Source: Oreocharis arfaki | Lineage: Eukaryota; Chordata; Aves; Passeriformes; Paramythiidae | Length of the DNA: 64,000 nucleotides | Assembly (NCBI GenBank): GCA_013398015.1 | Contig: VZRR01027746.1 | Location: forward strand, 62,001 to 126,000 | Direction: 5' to 3' | Part shown: positions 58,794-64,000 of the stretch, in pieces | How positions within the stretch are numbered: position 1 is the stretch's first letter | How the letters are laid out: each line of letters begins with the position of its first letter | Program-made: the position numbers and the translations under genes | The notes under the pieces: generated by a model | What the model was told of the DNA's origin: nothing | The model's input: the letters and a program-made list of their open reading frames with translations, nothing else | Databases searched by the model: none

Positions 58794-61700
58794 GTAAGCA
58801 ATGTATTTCGAGGATTCTATAACCAGTGTCTGCAAAAAATGCATTAGTAACAGGAATAAAATCAAAACTCCTAGAAACACAGCACAAAGCATAAGCCAGG
58901 CATTTCTAGATTTTCTAAATACTCATAAATAAAACTGGTTTTACATTAGTTTCCAATTAGCTTAAAAAAAATAAGGGTGATGTAAAATTTGGATCTGGAC
59001 ATTAATTAGGCCTGAATCTAATCAATTAACATGAAAGATATTACTGTGGTCATCATGCTCTATTTACATGTTCTAATGGCCACGCAAAGTAAAACATTAA
59101 TTTAACTGCAATAGCAGCTATGCCTGTAAATGATATCACAAATTACAGTTGCCTGCATTTAGAAACCCTAATTTGATGCATCTTATTGCACTAGTTCGGA
59201 ACAAGGAGGCAGTTTAATTTTTACAGTTACCATGAAGGAAAGCCATATTCTCAAGCAGTCATGTTTGTCTGGTGCATAATTTCTGAAGCCTTGTGAAGTT
59301 TTTCAGTCAGCTGAACTTGTGAGTTGAGACTTCTTAATTTTATGCAAGGGGCTAGTCCATCAGTATGCCAAGTAAAGACTGACACAGTCTTCTCAGCAGT
59401 TTTGGTAAAAATCTATTATCTTCCTATTATACGGTATACTTCCCTGATGATAATATTGCTAGCATTAAAATTAGCATTCAAGTACAACCAGTGGAGATAT
59501 TTTCAAAAGGAAGGAAAATCTACCTAAAGGAATTTCTATGCCTAATCATAACATATATCATCACATAATTCCAAAAAGTTTATATACCTTCAAATATACA
59601 CATATATCCCAGAAAAAGACTTTGCAAGCATTCATGTCTACCACTTCTTTCATTCCTGAAATTTTTTAGGGAGATTTGAGAAGAAACATAAATTAGGAGA
59701 TGACAATACAATTTAAATAAAAGTCTCTAAAGATTGAAGCTACCTTTTTAAAAAGAGGGCATTTCTCCTTTACTGTTGCGTCTTCCCAGTTACACATAAA
59801 GGGCATGACCATAGTAAACAACAATGAAATACATTTTATAGGCTACTTTGTCAATGTATTGCTTTATAATTTATTCAATGAGATCATCAAAATAGTTTGT
59901 ACACTTCAAAATACTCCAATGAGTGATTCAAATGGAATCTTTAGAGGAGCATTCATTCAAATAAGTTTGTAGTGCCCCAAAACTAGGTAATAAGAATACT
60001 GCTCTTCATATAAGATATAAAGGAACATGAATTTATCCATATCAGGGAGGTGAAAACTTTCATTTTACAACATAAAATGTTTTATTTTAAAGGCTGAAAA
60101 AGAGCAAAACTTTTTAAGAACTCCGTATATGTCAGAGTACTCCTTAGTTGCAGCATGGGTGTATTTCCTACAAACTATTCTGAGTTTTTAAAGTAGAGGA
60201 AGAATTAGTAACTTCATTTTACAGTAACTCTGTAACACCCTGTGCACTTGGGGAGTAGTTTTGAAGCAAGCAGTATTGCCACTGCCTGTAGGCCTGTAGT
60301 GAAAACACTGGTCAAAAGCATTGATGAGAAAGAAGGATAGAGGCAAAGACAAATAGTCAAGAAGAAAAGAACAGGCGTACTGTGGTTTTGAAAAGAATTA
60401 GTTGGCGTCCCATGGACTTATCTTTTAGGTGCTTTGTTTTACCTCTGTGCATATTACCTGTATTTGTCACCTAGGAGTTCCCCCTAAAAGGTGGAGCTGC
60501 TGGGTAACACGAGACTTTTGCTGGCTCGTTTGAGCCGTGGGATTGGTGAGCAGGGTCAGAACTGAGGAGCTGGCTCTGATTCTCAGCTCCGCTTTCTTGC
60601 TGTTCATCAAATCCTCATTTCAGGCATGAGCTCAGATTGCAGATATTACTGCTTCTTCGTAGACAAAAAGGACAGATGAATAGTGGTTTATTTTTTTGTC
60701 TTTTTTTTTTTTCCATTTTTCTTCTTTCTTTTAAGAACAGCTGGGATGTTCATTGTTGTAAAAGAGTTGTATGAAACATTTAAAAATCTCATTGGTGAAA
60801 ATTAAAGAGTTTATGAATGTATTTCCATATATTATTGTATTTAAGGTATATATAAATTTTAAACACATTCTTAATTCCAGTTTCTCTGGGCAAGTAGAAC
60901 CTTATTCATTCTTATTCTGCATTTCCTAGGTATAGTAAAAGAACTCAAAGAAAATCAGCATTTAGGTTTATTTCAGATGTAGGAGAGATACTGTTTGTGC
61001 ATAGTAGATGAAGCAAAAACAGGAGGTAGGCATGCATTTGTCCAGGGTGGGGGACCATAGCTTCTTTCTTGAGCTCCATTCATTCAGGAATCACAATATC
61101 ATGACACTGATATTGTAGCGGATGACTAAAGCATGTTTCCTCTTCTCCCCCCTTCCCCTTAATCCTGTTGAGAATGAATTATGTTTATGAGGGAGTAGAT
61201 CCAGATTTGAATCAAGATTTTTGGTTGTTTGCATATATTTTAATCTTCAGTGAAATGGTCTGGTTTTATTACTAAAAATCTAATTTAAGTTGTACAACAC
61301 TAGTTTATATTTTCATGAGCGCTTTTAGAGGGTGGTTCAGGAACCCGTCAAGGTAGATAGGGAATGTTGCACTATGTGTTAGACATAAAAGACAAGACCT
61401 TGATGCCTGAGTCTCTCTGGGCTGAAAATATCTCTTACTGTGGCAAAGGCTTTCTAGATATGTCAGGTGAAGTAGGAACCATTCAGAATGATGTACTGTC
61501 ATCTGAAAAGCCAGTTTTTGAATCTCAGCCACTCTGCTATGAGTTCCTTTGAGGGATGAAAGGGAAATGTGTTTCTAAACCTATTTTGCCTACTGAAAGA
61601 AAACAAAATCTGTAGCATCATAATCAGCAGAGCTCTATGTGATGGTGAGACCTGCAGTTTATCAGCTCTGCTCACGTGAATAAGTATCACTTCAGTCAGT

Positions 61701-62931
61701 GGGAATTCTTATAAAGGCAATCTGCAGGTTTGGAGATAAATCAAGCAGCTAAAGAGGCATTAAAAACGTGCAAGGATGGCAGAAAGATACATGCAGTTTA
61801 GAATATATTTAGCTAGCATGTAAAAGAACAGCTTGAAGCTGACATGGTTTTAATATAATGAATGCTACAAGCTTCCCTCTTATACTATCACCTCAGTGAG
61901 ATGGACAGGGAGATTTAAAAAATGGTGTTGAAAATGAAAAGCTCTAGATTTTTTTTATGTGGTTTTGAGTCTGCTCTTGTCATTTATGAGATGGCAGGTA
62001 AAGCACAGGGAGCTGTTAAAAATATAAGCAAGTCTTGTCCTTTTGAAATGGAGTTGGATTTTGACAGCAGTGTCACTGCTGGAAGTGAATAAGAACTGTG
62101 ATTTTGTTACAGGTATAAACAGTAAAAATAAAACACCCAAAATAAAACCAGTGGTTCCCTGTATATTCCAGTGAGAATATTTTAAAGGATATTTAATTAT
62201 AATGCACAACATGAGTACTAAACCGGGACCATTTTTTCATGCCCATCTTGGTGTATTTAGTATTATAATTTCTGGGTTTTTAGGTAAAAAATGGAGCTAA
62301 TCAAAGGAATTATTGCTCCTGTATTCCCAGCATGTTCTTACATTTTAGCTAGAAAGGAAATATATATCTTCAAGGTGAGGGGAACTTTATTTTCCACATT
62401 AAACTTCGTCTGTTTGAGAACTGTTGCCAGACCCAGAGTGAGGGAACTGAGTAGACTGCAGAGGGTTGTAGGGGTGAGTGCCTTTCCAAGCCTTGAAGCT
62501 GTAAATGTCCCAACTGACTAAAGGCATTAGAGAATGCTAGTATTAAAAGCAGTTAATAAAAGTGATTGTTTAGTGTGTAAGACAGCACTGTTAAATGTCA
62601 TAGAGAAATAAAATAGACTAGTGAGACAAATAAATTCCTAGTGCAGCTGTACAGCCTTTTGACAGTTGAACCAGGATTATATTTTCCCAGGTGCCATCTA
62701 GAAAAAAAAGGTTTTATTTTACATGTAGTAAGCACAAATGAGACTTATATTAATCCAGATAACTAGAGGGAAACATCTGAAAATTTAGCTGTGAGCTATG
62801 CTGCTAGGCCATGCCTAAAAATATCACAGAACTGATATCCAAACAGAAATGTAAAAGACGAACAAAGTAGTTTAGATAGATGAACAGGTCACTGTATGAG
62901 CAGTGCATGTTGTTTAATTTGCTTTTACTGA
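58794..62931. other. AT-rich DNA, no gene supported
   Basis: No repeat family is clear. A slightly GC-richer patch at about 60470-60660 has splice-like sites but no long frame. Plus frames at 61364-61552 and 62291-62521 (62 and 76 codons) lack domains. A T-run lies at about 60701-60711. Confidence 0.45.
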
Positions 62932-63158
62932 GTCTTTCAACACTGTCTTTCATAACATCCTCATGAACAAACTGGTATAAGGATTAGGTAAGTAAAAAGT
63001 GCAATTGACTGAAAGCTGCAATTGATTGAACAGCCAGGCTTAGAGAGCTATGATTGGTGGCACAAAGTCTGGTTAGAGGTCGGTCACTAGTTGCGTAACC
63101 AGAGGTCCATATTGGGACCACTGTTGAATAACATATTCATTAATTACTTGGATGATGG
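62932..63158 (+). repeat. CR1 RT-region fragment
   Basis: ACTGTCTTTCATAACATCCTC, GAACAGCCAGGCTTAGAGAG, ACAAAGTCTGGTTAGAGGTC, CAGAGGTCCATATTGGGACC and ATTCATTAATTACTTGGATG follow the CR1 reverse transcriptase from the VSHNIL-like block to the segment before the catalytic ADD box. Diverged, with stops. Confidence 0.8.
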
Positions 63159-63279
63159 TACAGGGATGTTGGACCTAGATGATCTTTAAGGTCTCTTTCA
63201 ACCCAAAATGTTTTTTGATCCTATGATTTTATGATTCTATAATCTAATGATTCTATGATTGCTTCTATGATGCTATGAA
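63159..63279 (+). repeat. CR1 3' end with expanded ATTCTATG tail
   Basis: GTTGGACCTAGATGATCTTT and AAGGTCTCTTTCAACCC are followed by about eight variable 8-bp units (CTATGATT types) up to 63279. It is joined directly to the RT fragment, so either the middle of one element was deleted or a short CR1 inserted into an older one. Confidence 0.85.
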
Positions 63280-63540
63280 TTTTGCTGTTGAGGCAAAGAG
63301 GGCCAGCAATTTTCTCAGGTGCACTGGAAAAATTGTTGCCAGCAGGTCAAAGGAGGTAATTCTTCCAATCTGCCTCAGAGTATGCCTAGAGAATCTTGGG
63401 AGTCTGAATCTTTGGAACTATTTAAAACACATCTGGATATGGTCTTGAGTAACCTGATCTACCTGACCTTGCTTTTAACAGAGGATTGAAGCAGAGAATC
63501 TCCAGAGGTCCGTGCTGACCTCAACATTTCTGTGATTCAA
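63280..63540 (+). repeat. Second CR1 3' UTR fragment
   Basis: GACCTTGCTTTTAACAGAGG, AGAATCTCCAGAGGTCCGTG and TGACCTCAACATTTCTGTG (with ATTC) form another CR1 3' end; upstream ACTATTTAAAACACATCTGG matches the usual UTR. It is the same strand as the two fragments to its left. Confidence 0.8.
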
Positions 63541-64000
63541 TGGCCATTGTCAGACAAACCCTTTATTCTAGCACATTTTTCCCTGTGACCAGCAGGCCTT
63601 TAAATATGCTTACAGTGTGTTAAGGCCACAGGTGTGTAAGAGCGGGTTTTTTCAGTATGCATAGGGGTGTTTTCTAACCACAATACTTCAGTCTTCACCA
63701 AGACTTTCAAAGAGTAATAAATACCATAAAATCAGTGTTTTACGAAGTATGGATGAGTATTTCCTTCTGGTATTAGTGATAAATGTTTTCTAATAGTTGT
63801 AAACATCACTCTTCTGTGTGGTACAGTAAGGGTTAACAGATGTCTCTCCAGTCCTAGAAGCCCAGGAGCTATTCTTTCCCTGATACTGGGCAGAATCACA
63901 CTGCATAGGATGATAAAGATGTAAGGTCCCTCACTATTGCTGTCACATTTCAGAAACAGTAGTTTCTGTCTGTGCTGTCCTCTAAGCTATTAATTCAAAT
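63541..64000. other. AT-rich DNA, no gene seen
   Basis: Nothing recognisable up to the window edge. Confidence 0.5.

Overview
The window looks like nuclear DNA from a bird. It is AT-rich, nearly empty of open coding sequence, and sprinkled with fragments of CR1, the dominant avian LINE. Many fragments keep the avian CR1 3' end, an 8-bp ATTCTATG-type tail behind a block related to GGACTAGATGATC. Several retroviral LTRs are also present. No bacterial-style genes, operons, CRISPR arrays or rRNA genes are visible. The species, the order and the chromosome cannot be read from the sequence.

Layout. 1-10.5 kb: unique AT-rich DNA with three CR1 fragments and one possible ancient CORE-SINE/MIR relic. 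10.5-11.8 kb: a short, dense CpG island (promoter candidate), then a G16 run, a long purine tract and an unclassified GC-elevated repeat-like segment. 14-22 kb: several CR1 fragments on both strands and one older L3/CR1-type 3' end. 23.3-23.9 kb: a solo LTR with a candidate target-site duplication. 25.0-25.6 kb: a rare CR1 5' end next to an inverted CR1 piece. 25.6-41 kb: mostly unique, probably intronic or intergenic DNA with one CR1, simple repeats and a perfect 14-bp-stem hairpin at 37.0 kb. 41.1-42.8 kb: an LTR followed by a decayed CR1 reverse-transcriptase segment on the minus strand. 43-46.7 kb: an assembly gap, one exon-like block and three CR1 fragments. 46.9-50.4 kb: a GC-rich block with an LTR at its left edge, a minus-strand RING-finger ORF of the TOPORS type, a CAG/CTG microsatellite, a perfect 24-bp palindrome and degenerate internal duplications. 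50.4-64 kb: AT-rich DNA with two more LTRs (one on the minus strand), an exon-like block at 58.7 kb, an unexplained pair of ORFs at 53.5-54.2 kb and closely spaced CR1 fragments near the right end.

The only ORF with a recognisable cellular protein domain is the 123-codon RING ORF on the minus strand (48459-48830). It has all eight zinc ligands of a C3HC4 RING and closely resembles the N-terminal RING of TOPORS, a ubiquitin/SUMO E3 ligase. Its stop codon is followed by more open frame in the same phase, then by a polyadenylation signal. It is therefore either a short lineage-specific E3 gene or a larger paralogue cut by one stop. The exon-like blocks at 43.2 and 58.7 kb (both plus strand, canonical splice sites, lengths divisible by three) may mark a host gene whose introns fill much of the right half; I do not recognise the protein. 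Annotation is by eye only: repeat families and boundaries are approximate.
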